Notes under the pieces: model-generated
What the model was told of the DNA's origin: nothing
Databases searched by the model: none
The model's input: the letters and a program-made list of their open reading frames with translations, nothing else
Position numbers and translations under genes: made by a program
Origin: Pararhizobium capsulatum DSM 1112
GTDB lineage: Bacteria > Pseudomonadota > Alphaproteobacteria > Rhizobiales > Rhizobiaceae
DNA: 64,000 nt
NCBI RefSeq assembly: GCF_030814475.1
Contig: NZ_JAUSVF010000001.1
Coordinates: 1,323,001-1,387,000 of the forward strand
Direction of reading: 5' to 3'
In this document: positions 36,517-45,048 of the stretch, in pieces
Numbering within the stretch: the first letter of the stretch is position 1
Layout of the letters: each line of letters opens with the position of its first letter

Positions 36517-37830
36517 TCAGATGACGCGGGCGCGCCTTGTCGTAAGGGCGTTGTAGGTGAGGGCAAAGGAAGCGAGATAGACGGCCAGATATACGCCATT
36601 CAGCATTGGGGACCAGAAGGCGACATCGAGGCTCGTTTTCAGCAAAGCCGCCAGCAACCCCATTTTCAAAACGCCTGCTACGACGAGATTGGTCATTCGT
36701 CGAACCGTCGCGCCCGTCGCATAAAGCAGTTCGGAATGGTACTCGACAAGATTGCGAAAGGATGGGACCAGAAGCACGGCCATCAGATAAGGGGCAGCCT
36801 CCGAGACGTTGTTGCCCAGCCCGTGCGGGAGAATCCAGAGATAGATCGCCATCGTGGCGATCGCGGCGAACGATACGGCGGCCACAAGCCCTTCGATTAT
36901 CAACCGGGTGCGCCACGAGGAAATCGTTTCCGGCGTGCGCATGATCTTTTGTACAAGCAGCGTGTTGAAGGTTCGTACCGGCAGAGCGGTCAAGTCAGCC
37001 AGCCGCATGATGATCGCGTAGAGACCGGAGACAGCTGGGCCACCGACACTAAGCACCGCAATCTTGTCGAACTCCGACTGGATATAAAAAAGCACTTCCG
37101 CACCCGCGACCGATAGCGAGTCCGACCAACGCCGGAGGTAAAGCCGGGGACGCCAGCGCAACCGTACCTTCGGGAAGAAAAATACGGCTGCAATAATAAA
37201 GCTGGAAGCATTTGCCGTAAGATAGAACAGCGACCAGCTCTGGAGCGTCGTAAGGTGCGATAGCGCGAAGATCACGGCCGCAACGGTGCGGATTGCCGTG
37301 CCGATGACGACAAGCAAGCTGGCTCGGCCGAAGCGGCCAAGGCCGTTCAGGACGACGACGGAAACTTCGAGCCCCCGCCAGCAGATGATCTCGGCTGCCA
37401 TGAAAGCGGCAAATACCGGACCCGCCATGTCGGCAGCAAACACCGCGTAAAAGACGCCGGTGCAGATGAGTGCGATCAGCGGCAGGGAAGCAAGGGCCGC
37501 GACGATAAAACCGAGACTATAGGTGCCGATCAGCAGCGGCTTGACGGTCGAGATTCGATATAACGGCGACATGAAGCCGAAGGCGAGCACACGCGAAACC
37601 ATGATGCCGGCCGCGGACGCGGTCGCGAACAGTCCGAATTCAGCAATCGAAAGACCATTTGCAACACAGATGAAATAGACGAGCGAAAGCACGAGCCGGC
37701 CCACCGATCCGCCCGTCATGGACAGATAGGCCTGAACCACATAACGGTGGCGCGCATAAAGCATCTTGGCAAGCTTAATCACGGGTCTGGGTCCACGAGT
37801 CCATGATACAGCGGCGGCCATTTCGGCCAC
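36517..37830 (-). CDS. Wzx/MATE-like polysaccharide flippase
   Basis: A 437-residue integral membrane protein with about 12 hydrophobic segments, of the polysaccharide-export (PST/Wzx) type. It would flip lipid-linked oligosaccharide across the inner membrane. Basic residues near the N-terminus (KLAKMLYARHRYVVQAYL) and several polar helices fit the family. The start is uncertain: GTG 37830, ATG 37821 and GTG 37782 are all possible. It is convergent with the DUF6492 gene and divergent from the Wzz-like gene, so the island holds at least three transcription units. Confidence 0.82.
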   Translation of the reverse strand: MAEMAAAVSWTRGPRPVIKLAKMLYARHRYVVQAYLSMTGGSVGRLVLSLVYFICVANGLSIAEFGLFATASAAGIMVSRVLAFGFMSPLYRISTVKPLLIGTYSLGFIVAALASLPLIALICTGVFYAVFAADMAGPVFAAFMAAEIICWRGLEVSVVVLNGLGRFGRASLLVVIGTAIRTVAAVIFALSHLTTLQSWSLFYLTANASSFIIAAVFFFPKVRLRWRPRLYLRRWSDSLSVAGAEVLFYIQSEFDKIAVLSVGGPAVSGLYAIIMRLADLTALPVRTFNTLLVQKIMRTPETISSWRTRLIIEGLVAAVSFAAIATMAIYLWILPHGLGNNVSEAAPYLMAVLLVPSFRNLVEYHSELLYATGATVRRMTNLVVAGVLKMGLLAALLKTSLDVAFWSPMLNGVYLAVYLASFALTYNALTTRRARVI

Positions 37831-37991
37831 TGGATCTTATTTAGGTTGTAGTATGAAAAGCTTAATGAGCAGTTTTGAATCGCCTTGCTTTTCCGATCCG
37901 GCGAAGGGGTGTGCGTTAACGGTTTGTTGTCCATAAAAACGTAGTTTGTCTTCACGATTGCAGAATTTCGTTTTGGGTATTGCAGGCATTT

Positions 37992-40061
37992 ATGTTCGAG
38001 CCGGAAAACAAACCACGGGCGAAAGAGCGCTCGCTTCTCGATTTCGCGTCGGAAGCGACGTCTGTGAACGCGCGTCCATCGGCCGGAGCTGTACACCGCC
38101 AAACGCCGGGATCCCTTATAGAGCGATTGGACGAGCTTGCAGTTGAGAGGGCAGTCAGCGATCGGCCGAAGATTGCGGTTGCTGTCGATAAACGCCCCCC
38201 TCTTTCGAAAGAGACCGCCCCGGCGGCCGATACCTCGACGTCAGGCCTGTTCAAACGGCTTACAAACGGTTTTTGGGCGGCGCCGCCCCATGCGGCGGCC
38301 GAAACCAATGCCAATCCGGATCGCCCGCTCATCGACATCGCCCTGATTGCCGGTTCCGTATGGCAGGTGCGATATGTCGTTCGGGCAACCACGGTGCTGG
38401 GTGCTGTTGGTGGCATCATGCTCGCGATGTCGACGTCTCCCGCCTTCATAGCGCAGAGCAAGCTCTATATCGATCCGCGAGAGGTCCGGTTGACGGATTC
38501 GGACCTTTCGAAGGAAAGTTTCTCCACCGAAGCGATTCTCGCCCTTGTCGATAGCCAGACCCAGGTGCTGCGCTCGCCGGCCGTTCTGGCAAAGGTGGCC
38601 ATAGACCTCGGCCTCGAACGCGACGGCGAGTTTGGTACCTCCGCGGGAAGCGGCGGCGGATTTCTGGATGGTGTGAAGGTCATTCGCGAAGTCCTGTCGC
38701 CGCCCGGCAAACCTGTCGCCAACACGGCCGCGGAAGCCGCGGTTGATCCGCGCGTCGTCGACAATCTTGCCGAAGCCATCACGGTTTTCCGCGATCCCAA
38801 GACTTTCATCGTCACTGTCGAGGTGAAAAGCCACGATGCTGCCAAGTCGGCGCGGATTGCAAACAGCGTCGTCGCCACCTTCCTGGATGAGGAACAGTCG
38901 GCACAATCCAGCTTCTATCAACGCACGACCGAGGCACTCGACAGTCGACTTGCCGAGCTGCGTCGCTCCCTGGACGAAGCGGAAAATGCCGTCGAAAAAT
39001 ACAAGGCCGATCACGACATCATCGGCGCGAATGGGGAGCTGATTGCCGACAAGCAACTGCTGGCGCTGAGCGATCAGGTCGCTGTAGTGCGCAGCCGGAT
39101 CAGCGATGCCCGGGCAAAGGCAGAAATCGTCAGTCGGGTCGATGCAGATGCGGTCCTGACCGGCTCATTTCCGGAAGAGATTATTTCCGCCACCATTTCG
39201 GAGCTACGCAAGCAATATTCGGCGGCGCGCGCGCAGCTAGGCGCGCTGGATGCGAGCCTCGGCCCGCGCCACCCGCAGAGACTTGCCGCAGCGCAGGCGC
39301 TCGATGTAGCCCGCTCCGAAGTCGGTAACGAACTGCGCCGTATCGCTGCGTCCAATCGCACGGAGCTTGAGCGTGCCCAGAAGGCCGAGCAGGACCTGCT
39401 GCGGCAGCTGGCAGTACAAAAGACGCAGCAGGTCAGCGCTGCCGGTTCGTTCATCGAGCTCCGGGAGATGGAACGAAAGGCTGCAGCGACGCGAGCGCTC
39501 TACGAATCCTTCCTGAAGCGCGCCAGCGAAACCGGGGAAGAAGAAAAGCTGACCGCCAAGAATATTCGCGTGATTTCCCCGGCACAACCGCCGCTCGCCT
39601 CCAGCGGGACGTCGCGCAAGACCATTGTGATCATCGGCGTTGTTCTCGGTTTTCTGGCTGGCATCGGTCTTGGCGTGCTGCTCGGTATCCTGCGCAGCCT
39701 GCGCCTGATGCTCGCAACTCCGTCGGAAGATGAAACGATCCAGGCAAAGGCGCCGATACTTCCACCCGATGGCGGTGACAACGATCGCGGTCATCGCTCC
39801 GTCCCCAGGCAGGAGCCGGAGTATACTGGCGTGCGCAGGGAAGCGGTTCCATCGCAACAATACGCGGACGCTTCCGCCGCGGCACTTTCGGTCCTCGTGT
39901 CGAGAGGGTTGCCGGCCCAGCTACCCGATGAGCACGACCAGGAGGTCGGATATCCAGAGTTCGATCCGGATGTGGCTCATCTCCAGGAAGAGCTGCGGGC
40001 GCTACGCTCGCGGGTGGAAGAATATTCGCGCTACAAGACTGCGCTTCGCCGTCAAGGTTGA
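37992..40061 (+). CDS. GumC/Wzz-type polysaccharide co-polymerase
   Basis: The 689-residue protein starts at ATG 37992. It has a long cytoplasmic N-terminus (about 1-125, Arg/Lys/Pro-rich), a first membrane helix (about 131-150), a large periplasmic region with Wzz-type 'AQSKLYIDPREVRLTDSD' and a heptad coiled coil (about 315-500), and a second membrane helix (about 543-565, KTIVIIGVVLGFLAGIGLGVLLGI). The C-terminal tail (about 125 residues) contains no Walker A motif, so the BY-kinase domain is absent. It is expected to set chain length. Confidence 0.87.
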   Translation: MFEPENKPRAKERSLLDFASEATSVNARPSAGAVHRQTPGSLIERLDELAVERAVSDRPKIAVAVDKRPPLSKETAPAADTSTSGLFKRLTNGFWAAPPHAAAETNANPDRPLIDIALIAGSVWQVRYVVRATTVLGAVGGIMLAMSTSPAFIAQSKLYIDPREVRLTDSDLSKESFSTEAILALVDSQTQVLRSPAVLAKVAIDLGLERDGEFGTSAGSGGGFLDGVKVIREVLSPPGKPVANTAAEAAVDPRVVDNLAEAITVFRDPKTFIVTVEVKSHDAAKSARIANSVVATFLDEEQSAQSSFYQRTTEALDSRLAELRRSLDEAENAVEKYKADHDIIGANGELIADKQLLALSDQVAVVRSRISDARAKAEIVSRVDADAVLTGSFPEEIISATISELRKQYSAARAQLGALDASLGPRHPQRLAAAQALDVARSEVGNELRRIAASNRTELERAQKAEQDLLRQLAVQKTQQVSAAGSFIELREMERKAAATRALYESFLKRASETGEEEKLTAKNIRVISPAQPPLASSGTSRKTIVIIGVVLGFLAGIGLGVLLGILRSLRLMLATPSEDETIQAKAPILPPDGGDNDRGHRSVPRQEPEYTGVRREAVPSQQYADASAAALSVLVSRGLPAQLPDEHDQEVGYPEFDPDVAHLQEELRALRSRVEEYSRYKTALRRQG

Positions 40062-40182
40062 ACCTGCGACGTTTCGGCTCTTGTATTTATCACAACGGAA
40101 CAGCATAGGACGCAATGAGGCCATTGTGCCTCTTGCCTTGTACTAAAGTGTCGCGAACAACGAAAAGCCCGGGAGAGCATCC

Positions 40183-41082
40183 GTGACCACCGTTATTGAT
40201 GGCAGAGAGGTTGCCGCGTCCGTGATCGGCGCGGTGAAGGCGGCAACTGTTGTGCTGGAGCACGAAGCCGGCGTGAAGCCAGGCCTCGCCGTCGTCATCG
40301 TCGGCAATGATCCGGCGAGCCATGCCTATGTCTCGTCGAAGAGCAAGATGGCCAAGGAATGCGGCTTCGCCTCCGTGCAGCACACACTGCCGGAAGACAC
40401 AACGCAGGAAGCGCTGGCGGCCTTGGTCGGAACGCTCAATGCCGATCCGGCCATTCATGGCATTCTGGTTCAGCTTCCCTTGCCGAAACCTTTGAATTCC
40501 GAGCCGATCATCCAGTCGATCCTGCCGGAAAAGGATGTCGATGGCCTCAACATCGTCAATGCCGGCAAGCTGGCGACGGGTGATCTCGATGGCGGGCTCG
40601 TCTCCTGCACGCCGGCCGGTGCCATGGTGTTCGTCAAGCGCACCCATGGCGAGGACTTGTCAGGTCTCAATGCCGTCGTCATCGGCCGCTCGAACCTGTT
40701 CGGTAAACCTATGGCGACCCTGTTGCTGGCCGCCAATGCCACCGTCACGGTTGCCCATTCCCGCACCAAGGATATTGCCGCTGTCTGCCGCGGCGCCGAT
40801 ATTCTCGTTGCGGCCGTCGGGCGCCCCGAGATGGTCAAGGCCGATTGGGTAAAGCCGGGCGCGACCGTTATCGACGTCGGGATCAACCGCGTGCCCGCGC
40901 CTGAAAAGGGTGAAGGCAAGTCCAAGCTCGTCGGCGATGTCGCCTTTGCCGAATGCGCTGAGGTTGCAGCGGTCATCACGCCGGTTCCGGGTGGTGTCGG
41001 TCCCATGACCATTGCCATGCTGATGGCCAATACGGTCATTGCCGCTTATCGCAAGGCCGGCCGTAAAGCGCCGAAGTTCTGA
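40183..41082 (+). CDS. folD: Bifunctional methylenetetrahydrofolate dehydrogenase/cyclohydrolase FolD
   Basis: FolD interconverts 5,10-methylene-, methenyl- and 10-formyl-THF with NADP. The 299-residue product shows '[28 protein letters not shown]' with the catalytic Tyr and Lys, '[13 protein letters not shown]', '[16 protein letters not shown]', the Rossmann segment '[33 protein letters not shown]' and '[19 protein letters not shown]'. Full length. It stands alone after the polysaccharide island, and convergent with aglR. Confidence 0.97.
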   Translation: MTTVIDGREVAASVIGAVKAATVVLEHEAGVKPGLAVVIVGNDPASHAYVSSKSKMAKECGFASVQHTLPEDTTQEALAALVGTLNADPAIHGILVQLPLPKPLNSEPIIQSILPEKDVDGLNIVNAGKLATGDLDGGLVSCTPAGAMVFVKRTHGEDLSGLNAVVIGRSNLFGKPMATLLLAANATVTVAHSRTKDIAAVCRGADILVAAVGRPEMVKADWVKPGATVIDVGINRVPAPEKGEGKSKLVGDVAFAECAEVAAVITPVPGGVGPMTIAMLMANTVIAAYRKAGRKAPKF

Positions 41083-41124
41083 GGGGTAGGTTGGGGAGGC
41101 GCACGGTCCTTCCTCTCTGCTCCC

Positions 41125-42159
41125 TTATCTCCTCGCCGGTGCAGGGCCGGTCGAGGCGCGAACGATCAGTTCCGTTCGCCATAGTTCCTGCTCCACGGTG
41201 TCGGACGTCACGCCGATACGCGATATCAGCCGGCTTGCGATCCGTGACCCGGCCGCCCTCAACGAAGAGCGGGTGGTCGTCAACGGCACCATGAAATTTT
41301 CGGGCTTGAGCATCGGAAGCACGTCGTCATGGGTAATCAGCGAAATATCCCTGCCGATTGTCAGCCCGGCACGGGTGATGGCGCGCACCGCGCCGAGGGC
41401 CATGACGGTGCTGGAACAGAGCACCGCGGTTGGCGGCTCCGGATTGCCAAGAAAGCGCTCCATGGCGCGGTAGCCATATTCGTCCGTCATCGGCGAGTTG
41501 TGGGAAAGCGTTTCGTCGAAGACCAGTCCGTTTTCATCCAGCGCGCGAACCATTCCCTTCTTGCGGCGGATCGCGAATGTCAGATGGCTCTGGCCGTTGA
41601 TCAGCGCGATGCGGCGATGCCCGAGCTGGATCAGCAGTCGCGTCGCCTCGTAGAAGGCGCCGGTATTGTCGATATCGAGAAAGGGGTAGTCAGTCGGTTG
41701 ATTGATGGTGCGTCCATGCACCACGAAGGGGATCGACAGAGATTTGAGCATGGCAATGCGCGGGTCGTTTTCCCGGACATAGGCGAGAAACAGCGCATCG
41801 ACATTGCCGCTCGCCGCCAGCCGCTTGAACGTTAGCTCCTCATCTTCGGGGGCACTTGGATTGATGACGAAATGAAAATCGTGGCGCACGGATTCTTCGC
41901 CAAGCCCCGCTAAGAACTCGCCGAAATGGATGTCGGAATCGATGCCCTGCGCGATCGGCATGACGAGGCCGATCGAGCCTGCGCGTCCAGTCGCCAGCCG
42001 CTGCGCAGCGCGGTTCGGCCGGTACCCGGTTTCCCGCACCGCTCTCAGCACCCTTTGACGGGTTTCCGCATTGACTTCAGGAAAGCCGTTGAGGGCACGG
42101 CTGACCGTCGTCTGCGACAGGCCCAGCATTTCCGCAAGTTTCTTCAGATTGACATTCAT
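41125..42159 (-). CDS. aglR: LacI-family repressor of the alpha-glucoside operon (AglR)
   Basis: The 344-residue protein starts at ATG 42159 (MNVNLKKLAEMLGLSQTTVSRALNGFPEVNAETRQRVLRAV), giving the LacI helix-turn-helix and hinge (about 1-60, ending 'YRPNRAAQRLATGRAGSIGLVMP'). The periplasmic-binding-protein-like effector domain covers about 60-335. It is divergent from aglEFGAK. A palindrome identical in core to the aglE operator lies 17 bases upstream of its ATG, so autoregulation is likely. Effector is probably an alpha-glucoside or a derivative. Confidence 0.9.
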   Translation of the reverse strand: MNVNLKKLAEMLGLSQTTVSRALNGFPEVNAETRQRVLRAVRETGYRPNRAAQRLATGRAGSIGLVMPIAQGIDSDIHFGEFLAGLGEESVRHDFHFVINPSAPEDEELTFKRLAASGNVDALFLAYVRENDPRIAMLKSLSIPFVVHGRTINQPTDYPFLDIDNTGAFYEATRLLIQLGHRRIALINGQSHLTFAIRRKKGMVRALDENGLVFDETLSHNSPMTDEYGYRAMERFLGNPEPPTAVLCSSTVMALGAVRAITRAGLTIGRDISLITHDDVLPMLKPENFMVPLTTTRSSLRAAGSRIASRLISRIGVTSDTVEQELWRTELIVRASTGPAPARR

Positions 42160-42175
42160 CGGCAGCGCATCCTCC

Positions 42176-42187
42176 CAAAGCGCTTTG
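42176..42187. promoter_or_regulatory. LacI-type operator in front of aglR
   Basis: CAAAGCGCTTTG is a perfect 12-base palindrome of the LacI type with a central CG step. It sits 17 bases before the aglR start and shares its core with the aglE-side operator 200 bases away. Confidence 0.75.
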
Positions 42188-42339
42188 ATATCTCGCCGCG
42201 GTTCTCCAATGCAGGGCGAGAAAAACCCATTCTGTATCATCGCCCATACGGCTGACAAAGAAAAATAGAGTTCGCTGCGGCGCAAACATTCGCTGCAACC
42301 GCGTAAAAACGCAGGTTTGCGCGATCTGCGGGAAAAGTC

Positions 42340-42389
42340 TTGACTTGCCACCTCTCCAAATGTTTTGTTAGCAGCTCAAAGCGCTTTGA
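42340..42389 (+). promoter_or_regulatory. aglE promoter with LacI-type operator
   Basis: TTGACT at 42340-42345 is a good -35 element; the -10 (TTTTGT, 17 bases downstream) is weak. TCAAAGCGCTTTGA at 42376-42389 is a perfect 14-base palindrome overlapping the expected start site, where AglR would block transcription. The pair with the aglR-side operator could support looping. Confidence 0.65.
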
Positions 42390-42451
42390 ATTTTGCGCTT
42401 GTTTGTGGCCCGGCGTCTAGTCAGGTCGGGCGTTTCTTGGGAGGAAGTGAC

Positions 42452-43810
42452 GTGAAGAAAACATTCTTGTTGAGTGTGGCTGCGCTGGCGCTCCTCGGGG
42501 GCGTAGCAAACGCCGCCGAGCTGAAGTTCAAGCCGGGCGAAGATTCGAAATTCAACTGGGCAAGTTTTGAAGAATTCAAGAAGGGTCATGATCTCAAGGG
42601 TCAGACGCTGACGATCTTCGGCCCCTGGCGCGGCGAAGACCAGGCCCTGGCAGAGTCCGTGCTTGATTATTTCCGCGAAGCGACGGGTGCCGACGTCAAG
42701 TACTCCTCGTCGGAAAACTACGAACAGCAGATCGTCATCGACACCCAGGCCGGTAGCCCGCCGGATGTTGCCATTCTTCCCCAGCCGGGCCTGATCGGCG
42801 ATCTCGCCTCCAAGGGTTACCTCGCGCCGCTCGGCGAAGAGACCCAGAAGTGGCTTCTCGACAACTACGCCGCTGGCCAGTCCTGGGTCGATCTATCGAC
42901 CTATGCCGGCAAGGACGGCACCAAGGCGCTCTACGCGTTCCCCTACAAGATCGACGTGAAGTCGCTGGTCTGGTACGTGCCGGAAAACTTCGAAGACGCG
43001 GGTTACGAAGTCCCCAAGACCATGGAAGACCTGAAGGCTCTGACCGAGAAGATCGTCGCTGATGGTGGTACCCCGTGGTGCATCGGCCTCGGCTCCGGTG
43101 GCGCGACCGGCTGGCCGGCAACCGACTGGGTCGAAGACATGATGCTGCGCACGCAGTCCGCTGATGTCTACGACAAGTGGGTCAAGAACGAGATCCCGTT
43201 CACCGACGCCGCCGTTACCGGCGCGATCGATGAATTCGGCTGGTTTGCCAAGAACGACAAGAACGTTGATGGCGGTGCTGCAGCGGTTGCCGCAACCGAC
43301 TTCCGCGACAGCCCGAAGGGCCTCTTCTCGTCGCCTCCGAAGTGCTACCTGCATCACCAGGCGTCGTTCATCCCGTCCTTCTTCCCTGAGGGCACGGTCG
43401 TTGGCCAGGATGCCGACTTCTTCTACATGCCGCCTTATGCCAGCAAGCCTGATCTCGGCAACCCGGTTCTCGGTGCCGGCACGCTTGCCATGATCACCAA
43501 GGACACGCCGGCTTCGCGCGCCTTCATCGAATTCCTGAAGACGCCGATCGCCCATGAAGTCTGGATGGCGCAGTCGTCGTTCCTGACGCCGTTCAAGAGT
43601 GCCAACAAGGACACCTATGCCAACGGTCCGATGAAGAAGCAGGGCGAAATCCTGCTCGGCGCGACCACCTTCCGCTTCGACGGTTCCGACCTGATGCCGG
43701 GCAAGATCGGTGCAGGCGCGTTCTGGACCGGCATGGTTGATTATGTCGGCGGCAAGTCCTCCGCAGATGTCGCAGCCGACATTCAGAAGGCATGGGACGC
43801 CATCAAGTAA
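42452..43810 (+). CDS. aglE: Alpha-glucoside-binding protein AglE (ABC importer)
   Basis: The 452-residue product starts at GTG 42452 after GGGAGGAAG. It has a signal peptide (KKTFLLSVAALALLGGVANAAE, cleavage about residue 22) and the extracellular solute-binding family 1 fold, with 'QTLTIFGPWRGEDQALAESVLDYFREATGADVKY' and the hinge motif 'YENEQQIVIDTQAGSPPDVAILPQPG'-like region (about 85-110). It matches AglE of Sinorhizobium meliloti, the binding protein for sucrose, maltose, trehalose and similar alpha-glucosides, in gene order. A hairpin follows the stop. Confidence 0.93.
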   Translation: MKKTFLLSVAALALLGGVANAAELKFKPGEDSKFNWASFEEFKKGHDLKGQTLTIFGPWRGEDQALAESVLDYFREATGADVKYSSSENYEQQIVIDTQAGSPPDVAILPQPGLIGDLASKGYLAPLGEETQKWLLDNYAAGQSWVDLSTYAGKDGTKALYAFPYKIDVKSLVWYVPENFEDAGYEVPKTMEDLKALTEKIVADGGTPWCIGLGSGGATGWPATDWVEDMMLRTQSADVYDKWVKNEIPFTDAAVTGAIDEFGWFAKNDKNVDGGAAAVAATDFRDSPKGLFSSPPKCYLHHQASFIPSFFPEGTVVGQDADFFYMPPYASKPDLGNPVLGAGTLAMITKDTPASRAFIEFLKTPIAHEVWMAQSSFLTPFKSANKDTYANGPMKKQGEILLGATTFRFDGSDLMPGKIGAGAFWTGMVDYVGGKSSADVAADIQKAWDAIK

Positions 43811-43823
43811 TATCAGATGTCAA

Positions 43824-43848
43824 GAGCCGGCGGCATGATCGCCGGCTC
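43824..43848 (+). terminator. Intercistronic hairpin between aglE and aglF
   Basis: GAGCCGGCG and CGCCGGCTC form a 9-base GC stem with loop GCATGAT, followed by TT only. Such hairpins after the binding-protein gene usually stabilise the upstream mRNA or partly terminate, which keeps the binding protein in excess over the permeases. Confidence 0.7.
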
Positions 43849-44036
43849 TTCCCGTATGTGCCCCATTGGAAATTTCGGTGGGTTTTGCAAAACCTCGTTG
43901 AAGAAGGTTTGAGGCGCCGACGGCCGTTTCCTATGGTGTTGGCTGCATAATCCGAATTCGGCCATTGCCGGTTCGGCACAAGGAATGAAGAGGGCGGGCC
44001 GGATTCCGGTCGCCCGTTCCTGGGGGAGGAATTGCC

Positions 44037-45047
44037 GTGCAACAGTTGTTTTACGCCATATTGACGATGGCAGCCGGGGTTCTGGCCTGCGTCGCCTATT
44101 TCTTCGGTACGAACTGGATCCTCGACAAGATCTTTCCGTCGAAGGGGCTTTCCGGCGCACAGGCGTCGAAAAACCTGCGCATCACCAATGCCATCCGGCC
44201 ATGGCTGTTTCTCGGACCTGCGCTGTTCGCGCTGACGGTCTATCTGGTCTATCCCGTCATCGAATCCGTCTGGCTCGCCTTCCATGACAAATCGGGCCAG
44301 GAATTTGTCGGCTTCCGGAATTTCATCTGGATGGTCAATGACGGCGAATTCCGCCAGTCGATCTTCAACAATTTCCTCTGGCTGCTCGTCGTTCCGGCCG
44401 CCGCCACCTTCTTCGGCCTGATCATCGCAGCCCTGACCGACCGCATCTGGTGGGGCAATATCGCCAAGACCCTGATCTTCATGCCGATGGCCATCTCCTT
44501 CGTCGGCGCCTCGGTCATCTGGAAATTCATCTATGATTATCGCGCCGAAGGCTCCGAGCAGATTGGCCTTTTAAACGCCATCGTCGTTGCCTTTGGTGGC
44601 GCGCCTGAAGCGTGGATTACCATTCCCTTCTGGAACAACTTCTTCCTGATGGTCATCCTGATCTGGATCCAGACCGGCTTCGCCATGGTCATCCTGTCGG
44701 CTGCGCTGCGTGGCATCCCGGAAGAGACGCTGGAAGCCGCTGTCATTGATGGTGCCAATGGCCTGCAGATCTTCTTCAAGATCATGATCCCGCAGATCTG
44801 GGGCACGATCGCCGTCGTCTGGACGACGATCACCATTCTGGTTCTCAAAGTCTTCGATATCGTTCTGGCGATGACAAACGGGCAGTGGCAGAGCCAGGTG
44901 CTCGCCAACCTCATGTTTGACTGGATGTTCCGAGGGGGCGGGGACTTCGGTCGCGGTGCCGCAATCGCGGTGACCATCATGGTGCTCGTCATCCCGATCA
45001 TGGTCTGGAATATCCGCAACGCACGCAAGGAAATGGGAGGCCACTGA
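44037..45047 (+). CDS. aglF: Alpha-glucoside ABC permease AglF
   Basis: The 336-residue integral membrane protein starts at GTG 44037 after GGGGGAGGAA. It has a first N-terminal helix and about six further segments, and the cytoplasmic EAA loop 'ETLEAAVIDGANGLQIFFKIMIPQIWGTI' (about 222-250) that docks the ATPase. This is MalF-like. The gene ends one base before aglG. Confidence 0.93.
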   Translation: MQQLFYAILTMAAGVLACVAYFFGTNWILDKIFPSKGLSGAQASKNLRITNAIRPWLFLGPALFALTVYLVYPVIESVWLAFHDKSGQEFVGFRNFIWMVNDGEFRQSIFNNFLWLLVVPAAATFFGLIIAALTDRIWWGNIAKTLIFMPMAISFVGASVIWKFIYDYRAEGSEQIGLLNAIVVAFGGAPEAWITIPFWNNFFLMVILIWIQTGFAMVILSAALRGIPEETLEAAVIDGANGLQIFFKIMIPQIWGTIAVVWTTITILVLKVFDIVLAMTNGQWQSQVLANLMFDWMFRGGGDFGRGAAIAVTIMVLVIPIMVWNIRNARKEMGGH

Positions 45048-45048
45048 G

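Noticed and set aside
37914..37930. CtrA box upstream of the Wzz-like gene
   Set aside because: TTAA-N7-TTGT has two mismatches in the second half.
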